Assembly: GCA_964392775.1 (NCBI GenBank)
Contig: CAYMRD010000013.1
Location: 1-64,000 of the forward strand
Reading direction: 5' to 3'
Source of the DNA: UKL13-3 sp964392775
GTDB lineage: Bacteria; Bacteroidota; Bacteroidia; UKL13-3
DNA length: 64,000 nucleotides
Shown here one piece after another: positions 41,283 through 50,903 of this stretch; position 1 is the stretch's first letter, and each line of letters begins with the position of its first letter. The notes beneath the pieces are model-generated. The model was given only the letters and a program-made list of their open reading frames with translations, ran no database searches and was not told the DNA's origin. The position numbers and the translations under genes were made by a program.

Positions 41283-42104
41283 TTACGAAAAGGGACTGTC
41301 TTTTTCTTTGGCTACAAAATTGTAAACCACCCGATCAATCCAGCTGGGGAAAAATGTATTTAAAAAATTAACCAAATGCCCCTGATTGGTTAGTATTCGC
41401 TGACGTCTTCGGGTTTTAACCATCCACAAAATGGTATTTGCCACCTTAGATGCCGGCATCAGTTTACTTTCATCCAAAGGAGATTCAGCTTGCGGTTTAC
41501 CGCTTTTATTGAGGGCTGCATTGCGAATATTAGAGGAAGTATAACCCGGATACACAATACCCACATGTAAATCATTGCGCAAATTCTCGATGCGGAGTGA
41601 TTGCATAAAACCATCGAGAGCATACTTGGATGCGGAATATCCGGTGCGGGCCGGCAATCCTACCAAACCCGAAACAGAAGAAACGGCAATGACAGAACCT
41701 TTATTTTTGAGCAGTTCGGGCAATGCGTATTTGGTACAATACACCGCTCCCCAAAAATTACAATTCATCACCCGCCTGATCACATCCAAATCGCAATCAT
41801 TAAACATAGCCCTCATGCTGATTCCTGCATTATTGACCAACACATGGATGGTGCCAAAAACTGAAACGCTCTCTTCAATCAGGTGCTTGCAATCAGCTTC
41901 CACGCCCACATCACATTTTACGGTATGCACCTTGCTTCCCAGCGAACGACAGTAGTCGGCAACACTATTCAATTTATCCATTGAACGTGCTGCCAATACC
42001 AAACGCCACCCGTTACGGGCAAATACATGAGCTGTTGCTTCGCCAATTCCCGAAGAGGCTCCGGTAATTACAACAACTTTAGACTGTAGCATTTGTTCGT
42101 TCAA
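41283..42104 (-). CDS. Short-chain dehydrogenase/reductase (SDR)
   Basis: 273 aa. Rossmann dinucleotide motif ITGASSGIGEATA at 13-25, NNAGIS at about 90, catalytic Ser in VSSVSGLVG and YSASK with the catalytic Tyr and Lys (about 155-159). Classical SDR of the type often seen in lipid or polyketide metabolism; substrate unknown. The C-terminus is basic (TRRRQRILTNQG), which may favour membrane or acyl-chain contact. Confidence 0.9.
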   Translation of the reverse strand: MNEQMLQSKVVVITGASSGIGEATAHVFARNGWRLVLAARSMDKLNSVADYCRSLGSKVHTVKCDVGVEADCKHLIEESVSVFGTIHVLVNNAGISMRAMFNDCDLDVIRRVMNCNFWGAVYCTKYALPELLKNKGSVIAVSSVSGLVGLPARTGYSASKYALDGFMQSLRIENLRNDLHVGIVYPGYTSSNIRNAALNKSGKPQAESPLDESKLMPASKVANTILWMVKTRRRQRILTNQGHLVNFLNTFFPSWIDRVVYNFVAKEKDSPFS

Positions 42105-42156
42105 GGTTTTCAGGTTGGGGTATTAGGAATCTAATTAAACTGTTTGTGTTGTGAAA

Positions 42157-42696
42157 TTATTTTTTCCAAACAATAGGTGTTCCATTGGTTGGAATTTCAG
42201 GAAAGTCAATCTCCATTCCATCCAATGCTTCTTCGATAGCATCTTCGAGGTATGCAGCCGTTACACCACTTTCGCTTTCCCAGTTATCATCAATAGGTCC
42301 TTTGTATACCAACTCCCGTTTTGAGTTAAACAGAAAGACCTCTGGTGTAGTTGTAGCTCCGAACTTTCTGGCAACACTTTGGTCCTCGTCCTTCAGGTAC
42401 ATAAAATGAATTTCATGCAATTTGAAATGGAAAGCTGCCAACTTCATGTTTTCAAAGCTATCTTCGGCATTCTGGCTATCATCGTTTGAGTTGATACTGA
42501 TAATACCTAAATTATCATCGTTGTACTTCTCAAACAATTTGATCAGTCGTTTACTGTATGCTTGCGCCACAGGAGAACTGTTGCAGGTAAATACAACAGC
42601 CAGCGCATATTTGTCGGCATACTCATAATTAGAGTGTTTTTTATCATCAAAACCGATGAGGTTAAATTCAGGAAGTTTGTCGCCTATCTGTAACAT
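42157..42696 (-). CDS. Redoxin/thioredoxin-fold protein with CxxS motif
   Basis: 179 aa from the ATG at 42696 (MLQIGDKLPEFNLIG); 34 codons further up are open but look non-coding. Peroxiredoxin-like fold: VVFTCNSSPVAQAY at the active site, DEDQSVARKFGATTTPEVFLF with the cis-Pro. The family normally reads FTCNHCPVA, a CxxC; here the second Cys is Ser (CNSS). A monothiol mechanism is possible. Divergent from the GNAT gene, with 118 bp between starts. Confidence 0.85.
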   Translation of the reverse strand: MLQIGDKLPEFNLIGFDDKKHSNYEYADKYALAVVFTCNSSPVAQAYSKRLIKLFEKYNDDNLGIISINSNDDSQNAEDSFENMKLAAFHFKLHEIHFMYLKDEDQSVARKFGATTTPEVFLFNSKRELVYKGPIDDNWESESGVTAAYLEDAIEEALDGMEIDFPEIPTNGTPIVWKK

Positions 42697-42814
42697 AACA
42701 TGATTCTGTTTGGTGGTGAAAATTAATTTTTTGTAGGTCGCAAAATAGTATTTTATTGCAGCAATCGGAAACCCATTAAGGGGAAACTTATAAATCACTC
42801 AACACCAGCAAAAC

Positions 42815-43936
42815 ATGCGGATTATAGAGGTTGTTACCAACCAACAAATTCAGTCTTTTTTACGTTTGCCACATCATTTGTATGCAAACGACCCGGAGTG
42901 GGTAAGTCCGCTGGAAAAGGATATAGAGCTTGTTTTCGACCGCAATCAGAATTCTTATTTCACCGATGGAGATGCCAAACGCTGGATTTTGGTTGATGCG
43001 CAAAATCAAACCATTGGCCGGATTGCTGCTTTTTACAGTCCGATATACTACAAAAATATCGGACGAAACGTAGGTGGAATGGGCTTTTTTGAGTGCATCA
43101 ACAACCAACAAGCAGCTTTTGTATTGTTTGATACAGCCAAACAATGGTTGATTGAACAAGGCATGACGGCCATGGACGGTCCGATTAATTTCGGGGAGCG
43201 CGACCGTTTTTGGGGATTGATGATCAGTGGATTTAAACATCCATCTTACCATGAAAATTATAACCCGCCTTATTATAAAACGTTTTTCGATGCTTACGGA
43301 TTTAAAACCATCATCGAACAATCCACTTCGGAGATTGTAATTTCGGAGTTTAACTACGAACGGTTTAACCGTATCTCACAGCGGGTGTTGAATAATCCTG
43401 ATTATGAATTCAGACACTTTGAACTATCGAAACTGGATGAGTTCGCCAATGACTTTATGACCATATACAACAAAGCCTGGTGCCACCGACCCGACTTTGT
43501 TCCAATGACTTACGAGAGGGTTTCAACCATTTTAAAAAGTTTGAAACCTATTTTAATGGAAGACATTATTTGGTTTGCATACGCCCACAATGAACCTGCC
43601 GGATTTTATATTAACGTGATTGATGTGAACCAGATTTTTAAACACCTGAAAGGAAAAATGAGCTTGTGGGCTAAAATCAAATTTTTGTGGTACCGTAAGT
43701 TTGGTAAAATTGATCGTATTCGGGGTGTTGTATTTGGAGTGATTCCTCAATACCAAAACCTCGGATTGGAAACGGGAATGATCATCAAAACCTATAACTC
43801 TTTTGCCAAACACCCACATATTAAAGCGGCAGAACTAGCCTGGATTGGCGACTTCAACCCTAAGATGCACTCTTTGTTTAATGCGCTTGGAGCCAAAACA
43901 ACCAAAATACACCATACCATGAGGGTTGAGTTTTAA
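42815..43936 (+). CDS. GNAT-family N-acetyltransferase-like protein
   Basis: 373 aa. N-terminal FLRLPHHLYANDPEWVSPLEKD, a central GNAT-like region with IGRIAAFY and GGMGFFECINNQQAAFVLFDTAKQWLIEQG, and a second acetyltransferase-like part containing GVIPQYQNLGLETGMIIKTYN. Bacteroidota have many such long GNAT proteins without an assigned substrate. It ends at 43936, abutting the stop of the convergent DUF72 gene. Confidence 0.75.
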   Translation: MRIIEVVTNQQIQSFLRLPHHLYANDPEWVSPLEKDIELVFDRNQNSYFTDGDAKRWILVDAQNQTIGRIAAFYSPIYYKNIGRNVGGMGFFECINNQQAAFVLFDTAKQWLIEQGMTAMDGPINFGERDRFWGLMISGFKHPSYHENYNPPYYKTFFDAYGFKTIIEQSTSEIVISEFNYERFNRISQRVLNNPDYEFRHFELSKLDEFANDFMTIYNKAWCHRPDFVPMTYERVSTILKSLKPILMEDIIWFAYAHNEPAGFYINVIDVNQIFKHLKGKMSLWAKIKFLWYRKFGKIDRIRGVVFGVIPQYQNLGLETGMIIKTYNSFAKHPHIKAAELAWIGDFNPKMHSLFNALGAKTTKIHHTMRVEF

Positions 43937-44839
43937 CTAAAATAAAGTGGCACTTTGCTCGGATACAAACCGGGGCGGATTCAACTCCAGCTTGCAATGT
44001 TTATTGAGTTCATCAATCAGGTATTTCGATAATTCGGGTGAATACTGCTCGTCATGCTGGTGCATGAAAAACCAAATATCCTCTACCCCATTTTTCTTCC
44101 ATAACCTGATTCGCTGCACCCAATCATCAATACGGGTATAATCGGTTGGATGCAATCCGTTGCCCACAAAACGGATAAAAGCCTGCGGTGTTGTAAGCTC
44201 CATGTGTACACAATCTCTTCGACCCGATGCATCGGTAATCACCGTTCCAATTTTATGTTCACGGCAAAAATCAAACATAGCTTCGGCTTGTTTTCCAACA
44301 AACCATTCCGCATGTCGCAATTCCAGAAACACCTTTATATCCTTAGGCAAAAGCTCCAAATATTGAGTAATGGTATCAAAATATTTAGGCCCCATTTGGG
44401 GATGTGGCATCAGAAACATCGGGCCTAATTTATCTCCAAATTCACTGAGCACATCAAACAGTAAATTGGTTTCATGCTGTGCATTTTTGAGTCGTTTGAT
44501 ATGGGTAATAATATCGGTAAACTTTGGACAAAAAGTAAAATCAACCGGAACCTTATCACGCCAAACCCTCACCTGCTCATGCGAAGGCAGCCTGTAAAAA
44601 ATGGCGTTGAACTCTATGGTATTAAATTGCTTTCCGTAAGCCTCCAAAAAATCTTTGTCCTTAGTGCCCTTCGGGTAAATTTTTCCAACCCACTCTTTTC
44701 GCCATTTGGCGCAACCCACATGAATGCGTGTTTCGGCAGGTTCTAATGTTTTAAACAATCGCTTTGTAGCTGACGTATCGGGTGGCAACCTGAAATCTAT
44801 TTCGGGAAGATATTCTTCGGCTACTTTTCCAAAATCCAT
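43937..44839 (-). CDS. DUF72 domain-containing protein
   Basis: 300 aa from the ATG at 44839 (MDFGKVAEEYLPEI); 12 further codons upstream are open and hydrophobic but not like the family. TIM-barrel-like DUF72 signatures: IHVGCAKWRKEWVGKIYP, FNTIEFNAIFYRLP, FTFCPKFTDIITH, VFLELRHAEWF, ITDASGRRDCVHM and WFFMHQHDEQYSPEL. Function of the family is uncertain. Convergent with, and abutting, the GNAT gene. Confidence 0.88.
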   Translation of the reverse strand: MDFGKVAEEYLPEIDFRLPPDTSATKRLFKTLEPAETRIHVGCAKWRKEWVGKIYPKGTKDKDFLEAYGKQFNTIEFNAIFYRLPSHEQVRVWRDKVPVDFTFCPKFTDIITHIKRLKNAQHETNLLFDVLSEFGDKLGPMFLMPHPQMGPKYFDTITQYLELLPKDIKVFLELRHAEWFVGKQAEAMFDFCREHKIGTVITDASGRRDCVHMELTTPQAFIRFVGNGLHPTDYTRIDDWVQRIRLWKKNGVEDIWFFMHQHDEQYSPELSKYLIDELNKHCKLELNPPRFVSEQSATLF

Positions 44840-44909
44840 GCAACCAAAGCTAAGCAGAACAAATAAATGTACCACATGATTCTTTAAAATTTAGTTATTT
44901 GCCCTTGCA

Positions 44910-45257
44910 ATGAAACATACTACTCAAAAACTATTCGCACTTGCTCTCATTACACTCTCGCTTGTAATGCACGGAGAATATTTTAACCGAGAGCTCACGG
45001 GATTCCATGTATGGCGTCAAACACAGACTCAGTCTTCCCTCATTAGCTTTTATGAAGAAGACATGAATATTCTTCATCCTAAAAGGAATGAAAGAGGCAA
45101 CGGGGATGGTATTTTCAGAATGGAATTTCCACTGATGCAGTGGATAGGTGCTGCTATTTATAACGTTGCCGGACCCAATCTTTTATGGATTCGGATACTG
45201 ATGTTTATTACCGGACTTTTCAGTGTTTGGGGGATGTACCGCTATGAATCAATATAG
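44910..45257 (+). pseudogene. Truncated GT39/PMT-like membrane glycosyltransferase, cut by a palindrome array
   Basis: 115 codons. N-terminal membrane segment (LFALALITLSLVMHGEYF), then FHVWRQTQTQSSLISFYEED, MEFPLMQWIGAAIYNVAG and LLWIRILMFITGLFSVWGMYR, which resemble the first quarter of dolichyl-phosphate-mannose-type glycosyltransferases (usually 450 residues or more). After MYR the sequence becomes the repeat unit (TATGAATCAATATAG), which supplies the stop TAG. The rest of the gene is missing, so this is a remnant. Confidence 0.7.
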
Positions 45258-45672
45258 ATTGTGCACCTACGGAGCGCTGATGCTTTTGGGATTGTATTTA
45301 TCTACAGAGGTTGGGTTCCTCCGGAGCCTATGATGCTGTTTGATTTCTGCATTTATGAATCAATATAGATGGCGCACCTACGGAGCGCTAATGCCTACGG
45401 TTCTATTTTTGTCTACAGAGGTTGGGCTCCTCCGGAGCCTTTCTATACTAATCAATTCGTAGATTTATGAATAAAGATTGTGCACCTACAGAACGCTGAT
45501 GTCTTTGGGTTCGTATTGTCTATAGAGGTTGGACTCCTCCGGAGCCCTTTTTGAAACAATCTCAAAGGATAATATGATGAATCATCTCGTATGACCAACA
45601 GCCTCCGGAGGAGGCAAACCTCTATAGCCCATTTATGAACGAAATGCCCGGAACTCCGGAGGAGCGAAACCT
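45241..45672. repeat. Palindrome (REP-like) array B
   Basis: Three direct units of about 80 bp (from about 45252, 45361 and 45473), each with a GCGCACCTACGGAGCGC-type hairpin, a GCTTTTGGG-like middle, CTACAGAGGTTGG, and a GGCTCCTCCGGAGCC-type hairpin. Then two inverted hairpins: GCCTCCGGAGGAGGC (45601-45615) followed by AAACCTCTATAG, and AACTCCGGAGGAGCG (about 45652). The segment 45601-45672 recurs nearly base for base at 53299-53370. No transposase adjoins this array. Confidence 0.88.
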
Positions 45673-45713
45673 TCATTTCACATCCCAAACACTATCAACG
45701 TAAAAAAATATAA

Positions 45714-45744
45714 AAAGCCTTTCAACATATACGTGAAAGGCTTT
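45714..45744 (-). terminator. Rho-independent terminator after the metallophosphoesterase gene
   Basis: Perfect 11-bp stem AAAGCCTTTCA / TGAAAGGCTTT with a 9-base loop. On the minus strand it is followed by TTATATTTTTTTAC. It sits 22 bp after the stop at 45766. Confidence 0.85.
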
Positions 45745-45765
45745 CGTGATTGGCTTAAAAGCTCA

Positions 45766-46731
45766 CTAATTGCTGATATTTTTTGAGTACTGGTAAAGAA
45801 TATTCTGATTAGTATCTACAAAATAAACAGTCATTAATTTATCCGTAACCGATACAATGGCAAAACCTAATTTGTTTTGCGCAAACTTAGTCATGGTTTC
45901 TTTCTCCGGCACCTCTCTTACTTCCGAACCTGCCCCGCTTACAAAATAATCAACCTTACTTCCCTGTGGTTGCTGGTGCTGCAGATCATGATCGTGCCCG
46001 CAGATATAAGCCGACACATTGTATTTATCGAGCATTGGTTTTAAGGTTGCAATCATCTCAGGTGTATTGCCGTGTTTACTGCTTGTTGAATAAACCGGAT
46101 GATGACCAACTACGATATTGATATCATTGGGAGAAACAGCAAGCACACTATCAAGCCACTGTTTCTGGGCTGTAGTATCCTGTTTGGCAAGGTCGCCATA
46201 ATTGTCTTTTTCTTTATGGTATTTTTTTATGAATGGATTGGTATCTAAATACACAAAACGTACCTTTTTACCACTCTTCAGTTCGTGCTGATTTGTAAAA
46301 TACCTTGAAGGCATTCTCCATTTACGGCTGATATTGGTATAATCGACCTGCGCCTGTGCATTGCCTCTGTAGTCGTGATTACCCAATACCACATTCCAGT
46401 CAATTTGCAATGCGTTGCTTGCGTAAACATCTTCAAATGATCGCATCCATTGCGGATCATTTACGCTGGCTACTCCATAGGTATAAAAATTATCACCTGT
46501 TGAGATTACAAATTCCGGCTCAAGCTGTTTAGCCGCAATCTTCATCGAATTGGCAACTGCCGTTTGACCGGAATCGCCATTTCGTCCCCAATCACCTATT
46601 ACAAAAAATACAAGCGCATCCTTCTCCTGTTTAAGAGACTGTATATTGGTTAAACCTTTTTGTGCGAATGATGAAAAACCACTCAGTGAAATAATAATAA
46701 GACTCAACGTCTTTAAGAATATTCTGATCAT
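45766..46731 (-). CDS. Secreted calcineurin-like metallophosphoesterase (purple acid phosphatase-like)
   Basis: 321 aa from the ATG at 46731, opening a signal peptide (MIRIFLKTLSLIIISLSGFSSFAQ). Five metallophosphoesterase motifs are in order: VIGDWGRNGDSG, STGDNFYTYG, VLGNHDYRG, VVGHHPVYS, ICGHDHDLQH. Spacing resembles ACP5/tartrate-resistant acid phosphatase-like enzymes. Probably periplasmic or surface, releasing phosphate from organic esters. Downstream of a TonB receptor and a lipoprotein on the same strand, which suggests a phosphate-scavenging unit (inference). Confidence 0.88.
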   Translation of the reverse strand: MIRIFLKTLSLIIISLSGFSSFAQKGLTNIQSLKQEKDALVFFVIGDWGRNGDSGQTAVANSMKIAAKQLEPEFVISTGDNFYTYGVASVNDPQWMRSFEDVYASNALQIDWNVVLGNHDYRGNAQAQVDYTNISRKWRMPSRYFTNQHELKSGKKVRFVYLDTNPFIKKYHKEKDNYGDLAKQDTTAQKQWLDSVLAVSPNDINIVVGHHPVYSTSSKHGNTPEMIATLKPMLDKYNVSAYICGHDHDLQHQQPQGSKVDYFVSGAGSEVREVPEKETMTKFAQNKLGFAIVSVTDKLMTVYFVDTNQNILYQYSKNISN

Positions 46732-46745
46732 AATAGTTAGAAATA

Positions 46746-46779
46746 AAACATACAACAGGCAATTACCTGTTGTATGTTT
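46746..46779 (-). terminator. Strong hairpin between lipoprotein and phosphoesterase genes
   Basis: Perfect 14-bp stem AAACATACAACAGG / CCTGTTGTATGTTT with a 6-base loop. On the minus strand it is followed by TATTTCTAAC, a weak T-tract. It may stop most transcripts after the lipoprotein gene while allowing some read-through, or protect the upstream mRNA. Confidence 0.6.
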
Positions 46780-46820
46780 GGGTTATAAAAAATTTAAAAT
46801 GCGGTATACTACAATACTAA

Positions 46821-48107
46821 TTAGTTTGTGCCAAAAGCACCAAGATAATTAGCCGGAGCCGGAGATATATACGTAACTCCGTTTATAACAATACCTGCAG
46901 CGAATAAACGGGTGAAGTCTGTTTTTCCTTTATTTAAACCCGGAGCACCTGCCTGTAAATGAAAATCCCATGAAGCGTCAAAGGTTGAGTTTTCACCTGC
47001 AGTTGTCAATGGATAGTTTACAAACATCGGATCATTAGATGCTGCGCTTGTACCGACAATATCGTTGGTTCCTGCAATAATTGCATCCGATGGCTGGAAT
47101 TGATCAACACCGGTTTGTGTGCTTCCGTAGTATAATGTGTAGTTAAATGTTGAACGGTTATCCTCAGGATTTTTTGTATCACGTTTGATCCCATAACGGT
47201 TATTTGCCTGAATATTATTGTAAAACTCTGCAAATACTCCTTTTTCAACCCATACCGATCCACCTTTGGTATCAGGTCTTCTCCATCCGCAATTCAACAT
47301 GGTATTATTGTAAGCAATAATATGCGCCTGTGGGGTTCTGTCACCTGTATTCGACAATTTAAACGCATTGGTATTCGGGCTATAAATCAGGTTAAATGCA
47401 ACATCCGCTTCAACGCCTGATTTCAGGTTAATTGCTTCTCCTCCCGAAATACCTGTTGTGTAAAACATATTGTTTGCAATGATTAATTTACCACCTTCAA
47501 TATACAAAGCGTCTTCCTGGAAATGGCGTAATATATTGTTTCTGAAAATGAATTTACCGGCAGCATTGGCAAAATAAATAGCCGGTACATTTTCGCCTGC
47601 CACACCTTTGTAAATACCTTCTTTTACCGATAAAGACTCTTCAGTTGCAGTTGCTCCTCCGTATTCGATAACGGTATATTCAAATACCATTTCCGAGCAA
47701 TCAGGAGATGCTAAAATACCACCCCATAACTTACCAAAGGCATTATCATTGGTTTTTAATGATTCGGCAACGGTAAATTTAACAGGGTTGCTTTTTGTTC
47801 CGGTGCTGTAAATATTTCCTTTTACAATAACCTCAGGAGCTGTTGTAGCATCAAATACTACGTTCACTCCTTCTTCAATTGTTAACGATGTTCCTTTCTC
47901 AATAATGATCGATTCCGTTACATTGTAAGTAGAACCTTTTTTCCAGATTCCGCTTACAGCACCTGATACAGCGTAAACACCAGGCGCAATAACGGTTGTA
48001 CCTATTGGTGGTGTTGTATCTTCATCTTTTCCCCCGTCTTCTTTTTTACATCCGAATACAAGTGATGCCATTACGGCTACTCCAAGTAATAATTGATTTG
48101 TTTTCAT
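46821..48107 (-). CDS. Lipoprotein with right-handed beta-helix domain
   Basis: 428 aa. Lipobox LVFGC after MKTNQLLLGVAVMAS, then an acidic linker. The main part has repeats typical of a parallel beta-helix: KFIFRNNILRHF, KLIIANNMFYTTG, ADVAFNLIYSPN, HIIAYNNTMLN, FAEFYNNIQANN. It ends in ITYISPAPANYLGAFGTN-like sequence. Probably outer-membrane attached, near the TonB receptor encoded 45 bp upstream in the same unit. Substrate unknown. Confidence 0.75.
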   Translation of the reverse strand: MKTNQLLLGVAVMASLVFGCKKEDGGKDEDTTPPIGTTVIAPGVYAVSGAVSGIWKKGSTYNVTESIIIEKGTSLTIEEGVNVVFDATTAPEVIVKGNIYSTGTKSNPVKFTVAESLKTNDNAFGKLWGGILASPDCSEMVFEYTVIEYGGATATEESLSVKEGIYKGVAGENVPAIYFANAAGKFIFRNNILRHFQEDALYIEGGKLIIANNMFYTTGISGGEAINLKSGVEADVAFNLIYSPNTNAFKLSNTGDRTPQAHIIAYNNTMLNCGWRRPDTKGGSVWVEKGVFAEFYNNIQANNRYGIKRDTKNPEDNRSTFNYTLYYGSTQTGVDQFQPSDAIIAGTNDIVGTSAASNDPMFVNYPLTTAGENSTFDASWDFHLQAGAPGLNKGKTDFTRLFAAGIVINGVTYISPAPANYLGAFGTN

Positions 48108-48152
48108 TGTTTTGTGTTTTAGTGTTTGTTAATTAATTGTTGTTTGATTGTT

Positions 48153-50903
48153 TTATATCTTATATCGAAGCCCAAGCATATAGGAGCGCTGGTAATAATC
48201 TCTTCTGATAAGAGTTGTAGCGGTACTGTTATCCTGATTGGGTACATCTTCATTCTGAGCATTTGTGCCTTTTACAAATACTTCCATGGGAGTGTTTAGC
48301 AGGTTATTGGCTTTAGCAAAAAGTATCAGCCTTTTTTTGATCTGTTTTTCGAGGGATGCATCCATTTGTACAAATGCTTTTTGCCATAAATCGCAGCCCA
48401 CAAATTTTGATACGGTATTAATACGCTCACCCGTATAATTCCAGGCCAGTTGTACATCCCAGCCTTTCGGACTGTTTTTATACAACAACGCAACATTGGC
48501 GATATGCATCGACTGACCATAAAGCGGACGCTCCTGATCTACTGCAATGGTTTCTAAGTTTCCACTGCTGTTGCGAATTCTTTTCGATTTAGCTGTGGTG
48601 ATGCTTGATTCCGTAAATGTGTAATTCCCTTTTACACCAAAAAACCGAACATATTTGATAAAGTCTACTTCAAAACCATAGTTAATGGCTGTGCCAAAAT
48701 TTCCCGGTGAATAATACAAATCCTGACCACGGGTGGCACTTGGCTGTAATGTGTATTCAATAGGATCCTGAATTTTTTTGTAAAATACTCCTATCAGAAA
48801 CTGATCATTTTTTCGGCTGTACCACTCATAGCGCAAATCAATATTATCCGCAATAGCCCTCTTTAAATCAGGATTGCCACGTTCGCTGTAATCTTCATTG
48901 ACCACACGATACGGTACAATTTCAAAATACCCCGGACGGTTGATTGCTTTGAAATAAGAACCTTTGAGAAATTGAAAAGCTGTTAACCTGTATTTGAGAT
49001 GAACACTTGGCAAAACATCCGTGTATACCTGATTACCTTTAGGGTTTGGCTCTCCGGCAGGATATTCCAGCACATAACCCTGATTGGTGCTTTCAAAACG
49101 AATACCTCCGATCATTTCAAAACTTTTGAGTGTGGTTTTTAATTGCGCATACTCCGCATGAATATCTTCCGAAGCCTGATAATACAATGATGTAGCAACA
49201 CTCCCCCTCGGGTTTTGAACCACCCAGGGAATTTCCGTGTAATCATTAAAATCAACACCGTACATATAATTAACGGCATAGGGAGCAATCTGCAACTGGT
49301 AATTATTGAAAAAATTGCTTCGTGTTTTATGATGGTATAGTCCTCCAAAATTCCACTCCAATTGCGCATTACCCAGCAACATAAATCTTTGAATATTGGC
49401 ATACCCGCTTAAATCCCTGTCGTCATTATGCTCCCATCTTCGGGTTGAATTGTCGGCAGTTGTTCTTTTATCAACGCCATTGGTTCTTTCGCCCCGTAAG
49501 TTCACTGTTGTATTATCGGGAATTTGATTGGTAGCCAGCGAGTACACAGCCGACCAGTGTGCTTTCCATTTTGCGCCAAGCGAATGACTTCCCTGCAAAG
49601 TCGAACTCATAATTTGCTGAATGGTTAAACGCGTGCGGGTGCTGTAAGCAAGCTTGGCATCACCTGTTACCGGATTATAACCCGCACTAAAATCGGTGGT
49701 TTTGGTATCACGGGTTTGAATATTGGTGAGGTTCATATAGGCATTGTACCATCTCAACTGATGCCTTGGACTTAATTTAAAATCGAGTTTTGTATGAATG
49801 CCATACCGTTTTTGCTGTTCCGAAAACATGCGCTCATTCATTTGCGTAATGGTTACAAAACTGTTGGTATCCACATTCTCGGCATTGTAAAACAAACTAT
49901 TACTCCCTCTATAGGTATTTTGATAACTACCCGCTACAATGAAGCCCAGCTTTTTCTTAAAAAACCGGTCACCATAAGAGATGCCTGCAATTAAATTGGG
50001 AAGTGGCGCTCCGTACGAATAGTCTGATGTACCGGTCGGAAAATCACTCATTGTAGCTCTGTAATTTTTCCCAAACCGTTCGTAAGGCGACTCTTTTTGA
50101 ATACCGCTTTGATCATACGACTGAAAATCGCGGCTCATAAACAGTTCACTATACCCTGTTGCAAAACTCGTACTGAATGTTCTTGAATGCGGGGCATCTT
50201 TCATCACCATATTAATGGAACCGCCAATGGCATCTCCTTCCATTGAAGGCGTTAACGACTTCGACACTTCGAGCCTGTCAAGCAGTTCAGCAGGAAAAAT
50301 ATCTAAGGGTACATAACGGTATTTATTATCCGGACTGGGAATTTTAACCCCGTTAATCAATGTATAATTATACCTTTTGTCCATTCCCCGGATAATTGCA
50401 TGTTGGCCATCTCCATTGCTGTTTCGTTCGATAGAGACACCCGAAACACGCTGAACAACATTGGCCACGGTAATATCAGGCGAAATCTGAATGGCCTGAG
50501 CCGATACGATATTTACCATATTATCTGCCTGTAACATTCCTCTTCGTGCAAAAGCATCAGAACCTTTATCTTCTGTACCATGAATGACAACTTCATTTAA
50601 TTCCTTTTGAGCCTCTGTGAGTTCAATGTTTATTACTGACTGTTGTTCGCTGTCTATTTTTTGAACCTTGGTCAGGTATCCTAAATAGGTGATCTCCAGT
50701 TCGACTTGTCCGGGGGGCACATTTTTTAACACAAAACTTCCGTCAAGTCCGCTTTGGGTTCCAATACTTCCTCCTTTAACCGAGATGCTTGCCCCAATAA
50801 CCGGCTCCTGAGTTTTTGCATCCTTAACAACCCCCTTTAACGTAGCTGCATTCACATATACAATACCAATAAAAAAAAATACGAATAGCAGCGCTCTGAG
50901 CAT
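48153..50903 (-). CDS. TonB-dependent outer membrane receptor with carboxypeptidase-like N-terminal domain
   Basis: 916 aa. Signal peptide (MLRALLFVFFFIGIVYVNA), a carboxypeptidase-regulatory-like domain (about 20-95: LKGVVKDAKTQEPVIGASISVKG), a plug (about 120-240: VNIVSAQAIQISPDITVANVVQRVSGVSIERN, GMDKRYNYTLINGV) and a 22-strand-type barrel ending YMLGLRYKI. It imports a ligand using TonB energy. It lies with a beta-helix lipoprotein and a phosphoesterase, divergent from a TPR-HTH regulator 235 bp away. The substrate is not shown by sequence; a phosphorylated compound is one guess. Confidence 0.92.
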   Translation of the reverse strand: MLRALLFVFFFIGIVYVNAATLKGVVKDAKTQEPVIGASISVKGGSIGTQSGLDGSFVLKNVPPGQVELEITYLGYLTKVQKIDSEQQSVINIELTEAQKELNEVVIHGTEDKGSDAFARRGMLQADNMVNIVSAQAIQISPDITVANVVQRVSGVSIERNSNGDGQHAIIRGMDKRYNYTLINGVKIPSPDNKYRYVPLDIFPAELLDRLEVSKSLTPSMEGDAIGGSINMVMKDAPHSRTFSTSFATGYSELFMSRDFQSYDQSGIQKESPYERFGKNYRATMSDFPTGTSDYSYGAPLPNLIAGISYGDRFFKKKLGFIVAGSYQNTYRGSNSLFYNAENVDTNSFVTITQMNERMFSEQQKRYGIHTKLDFKLSPRHQLRWYNAYMNLTNIQTRDTKTTDFSAGYNPVTGDAKLAYSTRTRLTIQQIMSSTLQGSHSLGAKWKAHWSAVYSLATNQIPDNTTVNLRGERTNGVDKRTTADNSTRRWEHNDDRDLSGYANIQRFMLLGNAQLEWNFGGLYHHKTRSNFFNNYQLQIAPYAVNYMYGVDFNDYTEIPWVVQNPRGSVATSLYYQASEDIHAEYAQLKTTLKSFEMIGGIRFESTNQGYVLEYPAGEPNPKGNQVYTDVLPSVHLKYRLTAFQFLKGSYFKAINRPGYFEIVPYRVVNEDYSERGNPDLKRAIADNIDLRYEWYSRKNDQFLIGVFYKKIQDPIEYTLQPSATRGQDLYYSPGNFGTAINYGFEVDFIKYVRFFGVKGNYTFTESSITTAKSKRIRNSSGNLETIAVDQERPLYGQSMHIANVALLYKNSPKGWDVQLAWNYTGERINTVSKFVGCDLWQKAFVQMDASLEKQIKKRLILFAKANNLLNTPMEVFVKGTNAQNEDVPNQDNSTATTLIRRDYYQRSYMLGLRYKI

